From Sipunculus nudus (taxonomy: Eukaryota > Annelida > Sipuncula > Golfingiida > Sipunculidae): DNA of 64,000 nucleotides. The position numbers were made by a program, and so were the translations under genes. Each line of letters starts with the position of its first letter. Position 1 is the first letter of the stretch. The notes under the pieces were generated by a model. The model was not told the origin of the DNA. It was given only the letters and a program-made list of their open reading frames with translations, and made no database searches. Of this stretch, positions 1-11,593 are shown in pieces. The DNA lies in NCBI GenBank assembly GCA_026874595.1, contig CM049310.1:20436058-20500057 (forward strand), read 5' to 3'.

Positions 1-150
1 TTGGGGGGTCTCCCCCCATCATTATTCCACATTATTTTTCATTCATTATTATCATTCTACCTATTACAGGGGGGCTGGGGGGTCTCCCCCCATCATTATT
101 CCACATTATTTATCATTCATCATTTTAATTTATATTATATTTGTTTTAAT
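1..150. repeat. 74-bp tandem repeat, about 1.7 copies
   Basis: The block GGGGGGTCTCCCCCC followed by ATCATTATTCCACATTA begins at 3 and again at 77, giving a 74-bp period cut by the window edge. Each unit carries an imperfect G-run/C-run inverted repeat that could fold back. No coding potential is seen. Confidence 0.7.
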
Positions 151-408
151 ATATTATTGTTACCATTTTCACTTTCATATCTATTTAGTACCTCGTCTTA
201 CTAGGCCTACTACACATTTCCATGTCAAACATATGATTTGACGATTTGGTCTAGGGACGATTTCGCCCACTATATATGATGTCATCACAACTGGGGTTTC
301 CCCCAACACTTTGACAATGAGACCAACTCACATGATCATGCTCATTCACGCATAAACATCTTTTGTCTAAACTTAAATACCCCCATTTTCCAAAAACATT
401 CAACAAGT

Positions 409-480
409 CTTCATAGCTCAGTGGTAGAGCTCAGGACTTCTCTGCAGACGGTCGCTGGTTGGAGTCTTGCTCATATGGAT
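409..480 (+). repeat. tRNA-derived SINE head (fragment)
   Basis: An A-box-like TAGCTCAGTGGTAGAG (from about 417) is followed about 40 bases later by a B-box-like GGTTGGAGTC, the spacing of an internal RNA polymerase III promoter. The acceptor stem and anticodon arm do not pair properly, so this is not a working tRNA gene. A decayed SINE head is the best reading. The body and tail are not delimited. Confidence 0.5.
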
Positions 481-892
481 ATGTTCATTGAATGTCATGT
501 ATAATAATCACATATATCTCTGTCTCTTCCAGATCAAACAGTACGGGACGTCAGATAGGTACAAGACATACCTAACACTCAGATACTTGGACGTTACAAC
601 TCTTCTATTATTTAAAATGAACCCCAAAAAGACTATACCCCATTTTTCCTCTCTGTCCCCATCAAATGTATCGCCCTCTTTAGGACGTTCTGATAACCAG
701 GGTGCCTGAGGTATTCTAATTTCTATATTCGCTCCCCTGCATGTTCTGTTCAGATTATTTGATTTGTGTGAAATATGGATTCTTGTCCATCTTTCTCTTT
801 CCTTGTCTCTCCTACAATCATTCAATACATGTATTTTAGGGTTGACGTAAAAATCTGGCATGATAGGTGTATTGAGGGGATAGATCATTTAC

Positions 893-1150
893 CTTGGAAC
901 ACGTGAGAAGCACGCTGACGTGAACAGACCACATACAGAACAGACTGCACAAGATCTGCAAGAACCCCAGGATGGCCAGGGAGATCATGCTGGCTTCGAA
1001 GTGCTCGCTGAAACCATAAACTGCCGCCCACACATAGAGCCATACACCGTACAGCACGATAAACGGGGCTGTATAGCCGTGAAGCCACACTGGACGAACA
1101 TTATGGAGAGAAATGCTCTGGATATCGTCGTTCAGCCGACCGGCCTTCAT
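893..1150 (-). CDS. ATP13A1: P5A-type ATPase (ATP13A1/Spf1 family), first coding exon
   Basis: Exactly 86 codons run from an ATG at 1150 to a donor at 892/891 (TTCCAAG|gtaaat), ending in phase 0. Two hydrophobic stretches (about residues 25-47 and 52-80) are followed by WSVH and LLTCSK. This matches the N-terminal membrane region of ATP13A1, where an H/W-SVH block precedes LTC just before the first cytosolic domain. P5A ATPases sit in the endoplasmic reticulum membrane and remove mis-inserted transmembrane helices. The open frame extends upstream to 1273, but homologues start near the chosen ATG, which also has A at -3. The remaining exons should lie left of the window. Exon 2 was not found in 1-892. 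Confidence 0.7.
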
Positions 1151-1580
1151 GATTGTGTACCACGGAAGCGGAAATCCAGTCACAGCAAAAAGTGTTTGTG
1201 GCGCAGGCCTCCCGGAGAATTGGTGATACATCAATTTCCGAGAACCTCTACAGAATATACGGAGATTTGACACGGCTTTCGATATAACACAGTTAAATAC
1301 GAGAGAACATACGGACTCAGTGACCCAGCAGGTACATAATAAATATTGTAAGTAATAAATATTGTTTAGTCCATATTACTCTTACATTTTCTGAAAAAAA
1401 TTTTCAGAATGTCCAATTAATTCTAATACTTTCTGAAACGTACCACCGTATATTTTACATCTAGATATCATTTGCTGAAACAGTCCAATAAATTTTTACT
1501 GTCTAAAAAGTGTTTAAATCTGAATCACCGAAAGCTCATGATCCCGGGGTCTTATAGACCTACCGCTAATATTTACTCAA
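1151..1580 (-). other. 5' flank of the ATP13A1-like gene
   Basis: This short interval separates the ATPase start codon from the MITE pair. The first about 120 bases continue the ATPase reading frame without a stop and are probably 5' UTR. The rest is AT-rich, with no TATA box or repeat that I can support. Confidence 0.3.
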
Positions 1581-2176
1581 TTGACCTTTCCATGAACTCT
1601 TTATGCGACCTTAATCGCATATTCATTCAATGAATAAACATAAGCATGGGACTAAGGAGCAACCAATCAGGTAACCTTAAAAATTGTAAAATGTCAATCA
1701 TATGACAAAAATAATATTTTGCATAATTTGACAGAGCTCTGTCAAACAGAACACGTGTTGACTGTACCAGGGGGCAGTACCCAGGTCGGCATGTTTCCGG
1801 GATATTTTTTTATACAAATGGTAAAGTATAAAACAATCTCGGCTATAGGTTGCGGGAGCCATTCTTCCGACTACCTAGTGAATAATAATGTCTTACCTGG
1901 CACATAATATGTATGGGACATATAATCCAATATATATATTGCAACACAGTTCATATATGACTCCGATTTAGTAAACAATGGTGACCAGGTGATACCAGTT
2001 GATGACGTCAGTTAATACGACGTCATGCGCCATCGCCCTTTGTGACGTCATTATCATGTTATAATCAGCTCTCGCTACCAAGGGCATGGAAGTCCATATG
2101 TGTAGGAGCGTTTTAGGGGCTCATTATAATAATAAGTTAAAAGGGCGAAGCATTTGGGCTTTGGTGGATAGGTCAA
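1581..2176. mobile_element. MITE-like unit, copy 1 of a tandem pair
   Basis: The 596-bp unit starts TTGACCTTTCCATG and ends GTGGATAGGTCAA, so its ends are inverted repeats (TTGACCTATCCA-type). It has no ORF of note. It contains a perfect 20-bp palindrome centred on GAGCTC near 1737 and three GACGTCA motifs near its right end. It is about 85-90% similar by eye to the next unit. Confidence 0.75.
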
Positions 2177-2638
2177 TTGACCTATCCATGAACTCTATGC
2201 GACCTTAATCGCATATTCATTTATGAATAAACATAAGCATGGGACTAAGGAGCAACCAATCAAGTGACCTGAAACATTGTAAGGTGCAATTCTCTGACAA
2301 AAATAAAATTTTGCATAATTTGACAGAGCTCTGTCAAACAGAACACGTGTAGTCTGTACCAGGGGGCAGTACCCAGGTCGGCATGTTTTCCGGAATATTT
2401 ATTATACGAAGGAGACAGTATAAAACGTTTCTAGGCTATAGGTTGCGGGAGCCATTCCCATGACTACCGAGTGAATAATAATGTCTTACCTGGCACATAA
2501 TTCGTATGGGACAAAAAATCCAATATATATTGCTTCACAGTTCATATATGACTCCGATATAGTAGACAATGGTCAGGTGATGCCAGTTGATGACGTCAGT
2601 CAATATGACGTCATGCGTCATCGCCCTTTGTGACGTCA
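2003..2638. promoter_or_regulatory. Cluster of CRE-type TGACGTCA sites
   Basis: Perfect TGACGTCA octamers lie at 2003, 2043, 2591, 2606 and 2631, with a CGACGTCA at 2018. This palindrome is the consensus site for CREB/ATF bZIP proteins. The cluster lies inside the two MITE-like units, about 0.85-1.5 kb upstream of the ATP13A1-like start codon. That the sites are used is an inference. Confidence 0.4.
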
Positions 2639-2764
2639 TTATTATGTTATATATCAGCTCTCGCTACCATGGGCATGGGAGTCCATATGTGTAGGAGCGT
2701 TTCGGGGGCTCATTATAATAATAAGTTAAAAGGGCGGAGCACCTTGGCTGTGGTGGATAGGTCA
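2177..2764. mobile_element. MITE-like unit, copy 2 of a tandem pair
   Basis: Nearly the same sequence as the preceding unit, head-to-tail, starting TTGACCTATCCATG and ending TGGATAGGTCA. The junction between the two forms a perfect 22-bp palindrome (2166-2187). It keeps the internal GAGCTC-centred palindrome and three perfect TGACGTCA sites. Confidence 0.75.
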
Positions 2765-2989
2765 CGTTCTCACTCGCTTGTTGAGGTTGTGATTGGTTAA
2801 AAATCGACACGTCTATGAGCACGTTATACGGAAAAATACAGTGCAACGTCAATTCATCCTGTTGCATCGATATTTTAAAAACTGCCCAAAATTCGGCAAA
2901 CCGTGAAGAATAAACACAACATGAAACACATGAACTCAAAAACCAAAGCGAAAATCTCGCACTCTGGTAGCAAGTCAGTGTGGCCCAGA

Positions 2990-3170
2990 TTCTGGTTTGG
3001 TAGATCTAATTGAATGTCGATTTTCAAATTCAAAGGCCCAACGGTGTCAAAACGTACCAGTCAAACAGACGGAGGGACAGACAAACGAGATGGACACAGG
3101 CTGCATGATTACTATAGCTCACATGACTTACAGTATGACAGCTTAGACATAAATGATCCATGGAAAAATG
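2990..3170 (+). repeat. Diverged fragment of the TCAGCTGA element family
   Basis: CCAACGGTGTCAAAACGTACC, a GACGGAGGGACAGAC stretch and ACTATAGCTCACATGACTTA follow in the same order as in the right ends of the elements at 21808-23712 and 47367-49981. It is an old, truncated copy; the left end was not recognised. Confidence 0.45.
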
Positions 3171-3766
3171 ACGGGCGATTCCGTAGAACAATTATTTGTT
3201 TGTCTCAGTGGCCTCATTGGCTGATTCGTATTTATTGTCACGCCAGGAGGGTATGTCCTCAACCTTGTTCGTGTGTGTGTTGTGTTTGTTTGTTCACAAC
3301 ATACTAGTAACTCGTGCAATTAAGAAAGGAATCTTGTGAAGCTGTCAGGGTATTTCGGGGATGGGTCAATGAAGAACCGATTAGTCTGATGTAGATCATT
3401 CTGATTCAGGAATGTCATCAAGGTATATTCACAAATGTATGTAAAGTCACTTAAGCACGAAATCATCTTGGATTATGCATAGGCAGAATAAGTTAATGTA
3501 AGCATGGTTTCGGGAGCATCCCACAATAGGGACATATTATCTCACATTATATTGAATTCTTCAAGAATGATGGGAAATACTGAAAATGCCCCCTAGAACA
3601 AGCTTGGCATATTTCGCATTAATTAGTGTCCAAAAACATGCATTTCTGAGGCGTAGATGTAGAGGAATTGCATGACACCGATCTAGTGCCACCATCATCA
3701 ATTATGACACAAATAATAAAATTATAACTCTCCTGTCTATTCATCCAGCATCCTTCATATTTTCAG

Positions 3767-3860
3767 TGAAAAGATATGGTCTGTCTTGTCAGTACCCGTG
3801 CTCGCTTTGGACACGCCCGTGGGACTTCAGTCGGGTTTGTGCGGGACAGGCTATCCATGG
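3767..3860 (+). CDS. Candidate internal exon, unknown gene (possibly EGF-like)
   Basis: A pyrimidine-rich tract ending TATTTTCAG precedes position 3767, and a strong donor GTGAGT follows 3860. The 94-bp interval is GC-rich against its surroundings and open in two frames. One frame reads KRYGLSCQYPC, which resembles the start of an EGF-like repeat in MEGF-type proteins; the other has no recognised similarity. No neighbouring exons were found on this strand, so it may be a pseudo-exon or a chance pair of splice sites. Confidence 0.22.
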
Positions 3861-4630
3861 GTGAGTCGACATGTACCAACATCACTGGGAGTCAATAACC
3901 CAATGTCACTGAGCCTTGATTGAGAAGGAAATGGTTTATTATAGTTTGGTTAACTCTGGTTGGCTTTAGCCGTTATGACTGCATGGTGATATTTAAAAAA
4001 TAATAATTGTTTGGTTTTACTTGGTTTAAGATAAATTAACAAATTCACAACAAAAATTGACCGCGTTGGTCCATTTTTTTTAACATCTGTGACCAATAAA
4101 AGACAAGGTATTCATATGCCTGTTTAAGACTGCATGCTTGGAGTGGTCATTTTGCCTTACCTGCATTGAGCATAGAATTGTGCAAGTAAAAATACACTAA
4201 GGGAAAATATAAATGTTATTCAATAGAGGACAAACCCTAAGCTCTGCATTGCCTCTGTAGCCGGAACGGTTTACATTCTAGAATGTGCGGGGCGGGCCGA
4301 AAGTAAGTCCGTGCGGGACGCGGCGGGGCTGGCTGTATGTTGATAATGGAATCTGGAAGTTCAGTTAAACATAAATATTAAATTGTAAATTGAATAAAAC
4401 AGTCCGTCAAAGACCCTGATATATATGTATAAAATGTTTGCAGGTGGTGTACAAATTGTACCATGAAAATATAAATGTTACTAAATTTAATTTCTTTTTA
4501 AACTCTTTAGTGTTAACTCTGATTGTTGTAAAAACATTATGCAAACGTTTCTTTTATAATCTCAGTAATCGGGGAGAATGCCGTGCGGGTTCGATTCCAG
4601 GATCGGCCCATCAGACAGTTCTCACCCTGT

Positions 4631-4715
<85 letters not shown>

Positions 4716-5542
4716 CTGTAATCCCTGTACTTGTGACCGGGTCTCACGTTCTACAATATATGGCTGGTAGTGAGCAACGGGAATGTTTACCTTTGATCTT
4801 GTAACAGACACTGCGAGGCTGCAGCTGGCACTTTAGGTGACTATAGTCCGTTTCATCCCCTCATGTCCACCTGTTTTTTGCTATGAAAATTTTTATTATT
4901 TACATTTCAAGGGAAACAATTAAAGTGTAGAGCAGAGGATTAAAGAACCTAATTTTCAACAAGGTAACTAAATACCTAACTTACGCCTTATTTGAGAAAC
5001 AGAATTTTCTGAAAATATGAGAAATCAGTCTACATTTTACAACATATCAGACCCACTTATGGCGGTCAAGGTCACTGGTCACATGCAAAAACAACCTCAA
5101 CTGAAAGCTGCTGATTGGATGATCTCATGTAAACACTCTAAAAAATATAACCAGCTAAAACAAAGATGGCTGCTTATGGAGGGACACATAATATCTGCCA
5201 GATCATGACAAAGAGACTAAAATGTTGTGAAACATAAACGGGGGATTTACAGTAAAATTCTTAATTGCCATATTAGGTTGTCACTTCCATATACTGTTTT
5301 CTTGGAAATTATTGAAAAATATAAACTTATAAGCAAATCATCCACAAAAAACAGGTGGACAGCAGGTGGTGAAATGGACTATAAATTGACTTGAACTGCA
5401 CAAAGCCAAAGGTAGACTCCTTGTGGATGGGTCATAATGACACTGACGCTATATATAGTGTGGGAGCATATGTCACCGAGTATTTTTCTTTGTAAAAAAT
5501 AAACTAACTATATTTATATCTTCCTTAGGCCTTATCCTTTAC
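3861..5542. other. Non-coding stretch with simple repeats
   Basis: No gene is supported here. A B-box-like GGTTCGATTCC at about 4587 followed by a tail leading into simple repeats may be the end of a SINE. A GC-rich patch (4258-4335) is unexplained. The rest is AT-rich. Confidence 0.4.
4634..4716. repeat. (AT)n then (GATA)n microsatellite
   Basis: About 44 bases of AT run directly into about 36 bases of GATA. They follow a B-box-bearing fragment, so this may be the simple-repeat tail of a SINE. Confidence 0.9.
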
Positions 5543-5925
5543 AAAAAAATATGGTGCCAATTTTTTTAATGGGATTTTGTCCATTTTTGGGGCCAATTAT
5601 TAATTTAGAACAAAACGTCAAGGTCAGTGTGTAAAAATATTTATTTTGGCAAGAACACTTGCAACACGGCACATCAAAATGCTCAGCAATTATTAAAAAA
5701 AGGCTTAATAACCAAGTCCAAAACAATATAACTGCAAAAGACTAGACTTTCATGCAAAAATAACAGAAAAAATATGATTTTTGAGCATTCAACCTTATGT
5801 ATTACTACGAGATCAAAGGTGTAATCAAAGCAATACCGTAGAACACATCTTGGTAATACACAATATAAGCTTTAAATGAAAATTAAGTCATGATATATCA
5901 CAGTAAACATACACTGTATCATAAT

Positions 5926-5927
<2 letters not shown>

Positions 5928-5966
<39 letters not shown>
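5928..5966. repeat. (GA)n microsatellite
   Basis: About 19 GA repeats lie in the 3' non-coding part of the decayed element. Confidence 0.9.
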
Positions 5967-5967
<1 letters not shown>

Positions 5968-6242
5968 ACATCCATAGGAACCTGCTTAATACATTAGAAT
6001 ACTATATATACATTACCCATGCAATCATATATATTGTTTGCTGCCTAAGACAATATATTATTCTGCCAAACAATTACAAAAAAAACATAACTCATAATAT
6101 CACGGGGACAATAAAAAAAGCTTCCGCAGGTATCTTGGTATCATGTGACCACTGATCTCTTGTTATAGACTTGAATAAAAAAATGAACATAATTGTAAAA
6201 TCCTTACAACTTTTATATTAGTATCATCTTTGTAAATGACAA

Positions 6243-9200
6243 TTATTCATTTTCATCATCAGTTTCATCATCGGCTAGTTCCCCCGGAAGAGTCCAATCA
6301 GTATTTGTACAATCACCTGCGGCTTCACAGGCACACATTTCTGTGCATACCAAGGCTGCTTTCCGGCATGAACAATTGGAACTCTTACACATTCCGGTTC
6401 CACACGCACAGGAGATCAGTTCTATCACAGCAACAGGTGCAGGCTTTAAATGTGTGACAACAGGTTCCATGCTGTTTCCTTCTTTCTTCCATCCATATGA
6501 ATCCGGGGAAGGAAGACATGGATTGGCCTCTGTTTCATGGCACCAGATCATTGCTTGGTAATGGGCACGCAAGATGGCTTGTTCCAAAACTGTCTGTGTT
6601 GAAGAAGCTTTTCTGCTTTGGCCTGTGATTTTCTGAACATTTCCCATCGAAGGCTCTTCACATCATTGATTTTAGACTTTGGATGGTACAGTCTGCAAAC
6701 ATACTCTTCCAGGTTTACCTTGACATAATCTGTTGGTTGGTCAGTTTTCCCAAGCTGGATAAATGCAGTTTTCACATGTGTCGGAGCCTTTTGCAATGCA
6801 TGCCAACATGTTACTTTTCCCTATCCTGAAAATCTGCCAGTTGTGTCGCAGCCAGTAAAACAGTGAAACCCTGGAAGAGCTGCAGCTATTTCAGGACCAA
6901 GGGCCTCATAGATAGGTTTCAAAGGAACAACACGTTGCTTATGTCCAGTTCCTAGGATCACAGAGGTTTCTGCTCCGAGGTCAAGGAAACGGCGAATCGC
7001 TAGCACAAAAACATCCGTATCTGGTGACAATATATGAATCGTGACGTGTGGGCAAGCACAATTGACGGCTTGTAGTAGAAGAAGCGTATCAGCCTCCTCT
7101 TGGCTACTGGTGAGATGCTCCACCTCAACATGGTATGACCTGGCACTAGTGGTGGGAGTCGGTTCCTTTTTCATAATCGATCATCGGTTTGGGCAAACCG
7201 ATCGATGATCGATTATTAATCGGTTCAGACAAATATAAAGAAATGTGCAATTGTCTGTGAAACTGTACTCTCTAAACAAAGCCCGCATGTCTTAGTAATT
7301 CTGCCAGACGAAAAGAAGTTTTTGCCTTTTTTATATTTTTCTTTTATCACTAAGATATGCTATTCAAAGTTTCATTTTAAATAATTATAGTAATCAAGAA
7401 TAATTTTGCCTATAACATAAAGACATTCTGGTAAAAACAATCATGAGTATGATGTAATCGATAGTTGCCTTTGGAAATCGAGCGCTTGAAAGTGGTAGCA
7501 AACCGACTGACTTTCGAAAAAACTCGATGATCGGCCCACCACTACCTGGCACCAACTGATAGATACAACAACTGATTTCTTTCCATACCTGAAGTGTTTC
7601 AGGCCCTTTTCCGCAAGATATTCTGCAAGGCTTGCTTTGGTCTTTGTGTTGCTGATAAAAGAAGACTGGAATCCTTATCTGTGTCGTATCCATGCATATG
7701 TAACTTCTGGAATCCTTCACCTTGTCTGAACGTCTGTCTCTGGTAGCTTGTTTGAGTGAGAAATCCACATTGTAATGGTCAAACACAAGATGCATGGCAT
7801 CATAGCTGGCAAATCTTCTCTCGAGATACCTTATGTATAATTCAGCAAATTCCTTGCAACTTTTTACGTTTCGTTCTGTAGCAGCAACTTGTTGAACAAT
7901 AACCATTGCATCTATAATGACCACCTTTGTCTCTGCTTCTTGGGCGATCCGTTCATCAGCTACATCTTGTGAGTAGTTCCCGCTTTCTACAGACTCCTGA
8001 CCTTCCTGCACCCTCCCCTGAATTTGCTGAGGCAAATCCTCTAATATTTGTAACAGTTTGCTTTTATCGTTGCATGGGAGAAGGAGGCCATCGGAGGCAA
8101 ACAGAGCCCTCGAAATGCTTGAAAACTCATATGTTCATATCGCTTCCTTGATGTCAATCTCAGGACGTGTTCTGGCAGCTATAGTCATCCTGGCAAATAA
8201 GGAACGGTTTTCTTTCAGTTCCGTGGTTTTGTTTCCCTGAACAACTTTCATTGTTTTAGCCGCGGACTTCCAGCTTTTCAGTTTCAGTTTTGGCATTTTC
8301 TCCCATATGCTAACTGGCCCTTGTATTCTCTCACTGACAAAGGATTTATATGCATTGGTCCCTTTCTCTTCTCTGTGAAGAATATCCATTTGCACTGACT
8401 GTGGCATAATAGACTTTGTTATGAAATTCAGAAGTTGATCACCCTGAAATTGGAATGGGTTAGATTTTTCCAGCACAGCCTTCAATTGTGCTATTCTTGC
8501 TAAATCTTTCTCTGTCATTCTCTTTGAAAGTTCATGATGCTGCTTCCGTGACTGAAGAGACAAACCTACAGACCTTTCGGCTTCTTCAGATAAACGAGAC
8601 ATCTCTGGGGCAATCAGAAAAAATCTGGCTAATATTTCTGGCTTTTGTGTAAAGCCTTTTAGGCCTCCAAGAACTTTCATTTTTCGGTTCTCCTGTTCCA
8701 GAGCATGATCAACACCGATACTTGTAAAAGGTATCAAGCTTTTCTTCACACAAAAGTTGCCATTGTTTAATTCCTCCCAAACACTAGGATCATCCTCCTT
8801 CAGACTGTGCATTCTTGCCAGGTAGTCTGGGACGTGTTGCGCATACTTGAGTCTATCCTGGTGGGAAAAGAGTGGACACAGCCTTTCCAAAGATGCCAGG
8901 TGTGCCATCCAGTTTCCTTCACGAAATGCACGAATGAACAGCATGACGTTTCCAAAATTTTCCATGTATTCCCTGGTAACTTTGAACATTGGTGATGACT
9001 GTTTCTTGTACAATGCTGCCAGCTTTTCCTTAAAACCTGATTTGAGAGTTGCAAGTGTTATTTCTTGGTGAGCCTCTTTGGCCACTTCACAGTCAACTTT
9101 TTTGACAGCATCATTCAGCACTCCGACTATCGGTGAAAAAGTCTCTTGCAACTGTGATAGTTCGCACTCCTCAAACAATAAGTCATACAAGACCTCAACT

Positions 9201-11593
9201 GTAACAGCATGAGCTTTCAATGCCCTCTTCATGTGTTTATCTTCAAGGATCTGCCCCACAGTTGCCGAACCATACAAACCAGAATCTACCCAAGAGCCAT
9301 CAATGCCACAATTCTCGATGGCTGATCCCAGTGCACGCAAAGCGCAAAGAACTGTATGGAATTCCCCAATACGCAAGATCCATTTGTTGTTACAGTCTGG
9401 GCTCAACATTTGTAACCTAATAGCCCGCATATACAGGTCCATGTCCAAAGTGATGATGGTTTTCCGTTCTGGGCCAACTACTGATATGTTGTGCATGCTT
9501 CAAAACTGTGAACAATGTTTGCATTTCGTTGGCTGGAGCTGCAATGAGAGGCAAAACGTTCACTTTTGTCAGGGGTTGCTCATCTTTGGAAGTAAGGGAA
9601 TTATACCCTGCCCATGCTCGAATGAGGACGTCATCCATATCTTTGACAACCTTACCTGTATCTTTCATGCTACTTGAGGAACTGTCATTGTCTTTGTTGG
9701 CACAAGTCATTTCTAAACACAATCTGGGAGCTTCAGAATGTCGGTTTAGTGATCTGCAAATTGTCCGAGCAATATGCCATGTCATATCTTTTTCTTCAGG
9801 ATCTTGAAGAACTGCATCAGCCGTAGAGACTTGAAATTTCTTGTGCTTCAGGTTGTTCTTTGGCTTTGGGTTTCCCTTAACTGGACAAGGCAGTAAGTCA
9901 ACTATGGTGCTTGGTATTTTCCTAAGTGACATGCTGGTACTTGGGGCATCTAGCTTCAGTCGTTGGTGCATTGGTGTATCCTGGTTTTCTGCCTTTTGGA
10001 ATGCTACCAAGACTGTGCCATGGAAGGTGTTCTTCCCATCCACTGTGTCCTCCGTAAAATCAATATTGTCTACAGCAAATAATAGAAACTTGCTTTTTGA
10101 CAAATTACCTGGTATGTATACACCATTTGATGCTGCCATTTGGCGGATCACAGCTTCTGCCAGCTGCGTTTCGACACCCAGAAGCCTACCGTACTCAACA
10201 CTGACACTGTTTGCGTGTAAGAAGTTTACTAAATGTTTACTGCGTGTTGACGAATGTATTTTGATGCCGACACCTAACACGAGGATTTTCATGTGTTGTG
10301 GCCCTGTGTTTGAAGCTGTAATCTACAGATTTTGGTTTGTACAACATCTGCCTTGAGGATTTTACTTCATACATAATAGTGTGGGCAATATTAATACACA
10401 CTCTTTGAAAACATTTCAACCTGTTAACATCAAACTCACATGAAAAGTCTGAAAGTGATCCTCCAAGAATCCACTTGATCAAATTAATTAACACAGATGG
10501 TACATTTTCATCACTTAAGGACCCATCAAACAGCCATGGGTCTTCTCTAGACTTTAGGATATGCTGTCGTACGATTTTAGCACAGTCATATACTGTCTGT
10601 ATATCCTTTTCGAACTCGGGCTTTGCCGCGGCATCACCAACAGCTGCATGCTTCGTAGCTTGTGAGCACACAAGCTGAGATTTTCTTTTTGATGGCCTGC
10701 TGAATTCCACATCATCCAGAGTTGGCTCTATTTTTCTCTTCAGGCTGTTTTGGTGACACTCATGCTGGATAGTCCGTGCTATTGCAGGAGGCTACAATAC
10801 GCATCATAAATGTTATTCATATTTGTTATTTGCCCATCAGACAGGTTCGACTTCATCATACTGAAAAACTCACAGTCTGCAGCAATAAGTCGTTCATTGA
10901 TTTCTTTGCTGTCGTGTGCTTCTAGTTGGGACTAACTTTTCCTTCGGAGCACATGAGTAATATAGCAGTTTGTGTGATATTTAATATCTATAGCTCTAGC
11001 ATCATCAGGACTTATTGGTTGTAACTTTACCTTCCACTTGTCATTATTACTTTCCTCAACTGCTTCCCTTATTTTCTTCCCAACACTAAAAGTCTCCACT
11101 TCATGTTTCCTGCATTTGCATCATCTCTTTCGCAAAAGAAACAGCAAGCTTTTTCTTTTTCACTGGACAGCTCCGTTATGCTAGAAGACCTCCCAGATGA
11201 TCTGGTAAAACGTCTAGATGTACTTGCTTGTGGAACTTGTTCACTGGTCTTTCCAGCTGGACGTCCTGCACGTGGAACTGTTACCAGGCTTGTGCTTCCC
11301 TGTGTAATACTGGCAGCATACCTTTTCTCTGCCCTTTCAAGATGTGTTTTGTTAACAGTATCTTTAGAGCAAGAAGAATGCCAAGTAGCACCCTTTTCCT
11401 CAAGTTCACTTGGTGTAAGGTGTCCCACCCGTTTATGTTTTTTCAGGTATTCTGGATCTTTGCATGCAACCCATCGATCTAAGGACTCCAAAAACTTGGC
11501 AAATGATGTCTTTTCCGGTTTTGCAACCAGAATTCCACCTGCCTGACATTTCAAACACAGTTGATAATCTGTGAAGTTCTGGCTAGTCATCAT
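6243..11593 (-). pseudogene. Broken ORF of the metazoan TGCDTT (PIN/XPG-like) repeat family
   Basis: Reading from 11593 to 6243, the frame opens with a cysteine-bearing region (CLKC near the start, CFFC near residue 150). A middle part contains VDNIDF...DGKNTFHGT (about 10090-10020) and a long helical stretch (9496-8135). Then come VIIDAMVIVQQ (about 7915), SPDTDVFVLAI (about 7020) and FHCFTGCDTTG (about 6865). It ends in a CXC-like cysteine-rich block, CACGTGMC...CSCRK (about 6400-6310). The acidic motifs around SPDTDV and GCDTT suggest a PIN/XPG-type nuclease fold, by inference. The frame is broken by in-frame stops at 8135, 10779 and 10932. Frameshifts lie near 6640, 6825, 7668, 9470, 10260 and 11070, and a MITE is inserted at 7147. 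It is not functional as a single protein. Confidence 0.75.
7147..7544. mobile_element. 398-bp hAT-type MITE nested in the TGCDTT ORF
   Basis: The insert begins TAGTGGTGGG and ends CCCACCACTA, perfect 10-bp terminal inverted repeats. It is flanked on both sides by CCTGGCAC (7139-7146 and 7545-7552), an exact 8-bp target duplication as made by hAT transposases. Inside, near 7175-7215, there is a large palindromic stretch built from CGATCATCGGTTTG and its complement. There is no transposase, so it is non-autonomous. Confidence 0.88.

Noticed and set aside
409-480. tRNA gene
   Set aside because: A and B boxes are present, but the acceptor stem and anticodon arm do not pair, so it is described as a SINE fragment.
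467-709. Plus-strand exon after CTCTTCCAG at 532
   Set aside because: The acceptor looks fair but there is no convincing donor and the peptide shows no recognisable domain.
4611-4811. Minus-strand frame with repeated IYLS and IYIY
   Set aside because: Produced by the (AT)n and (GATA)n microsatellites.
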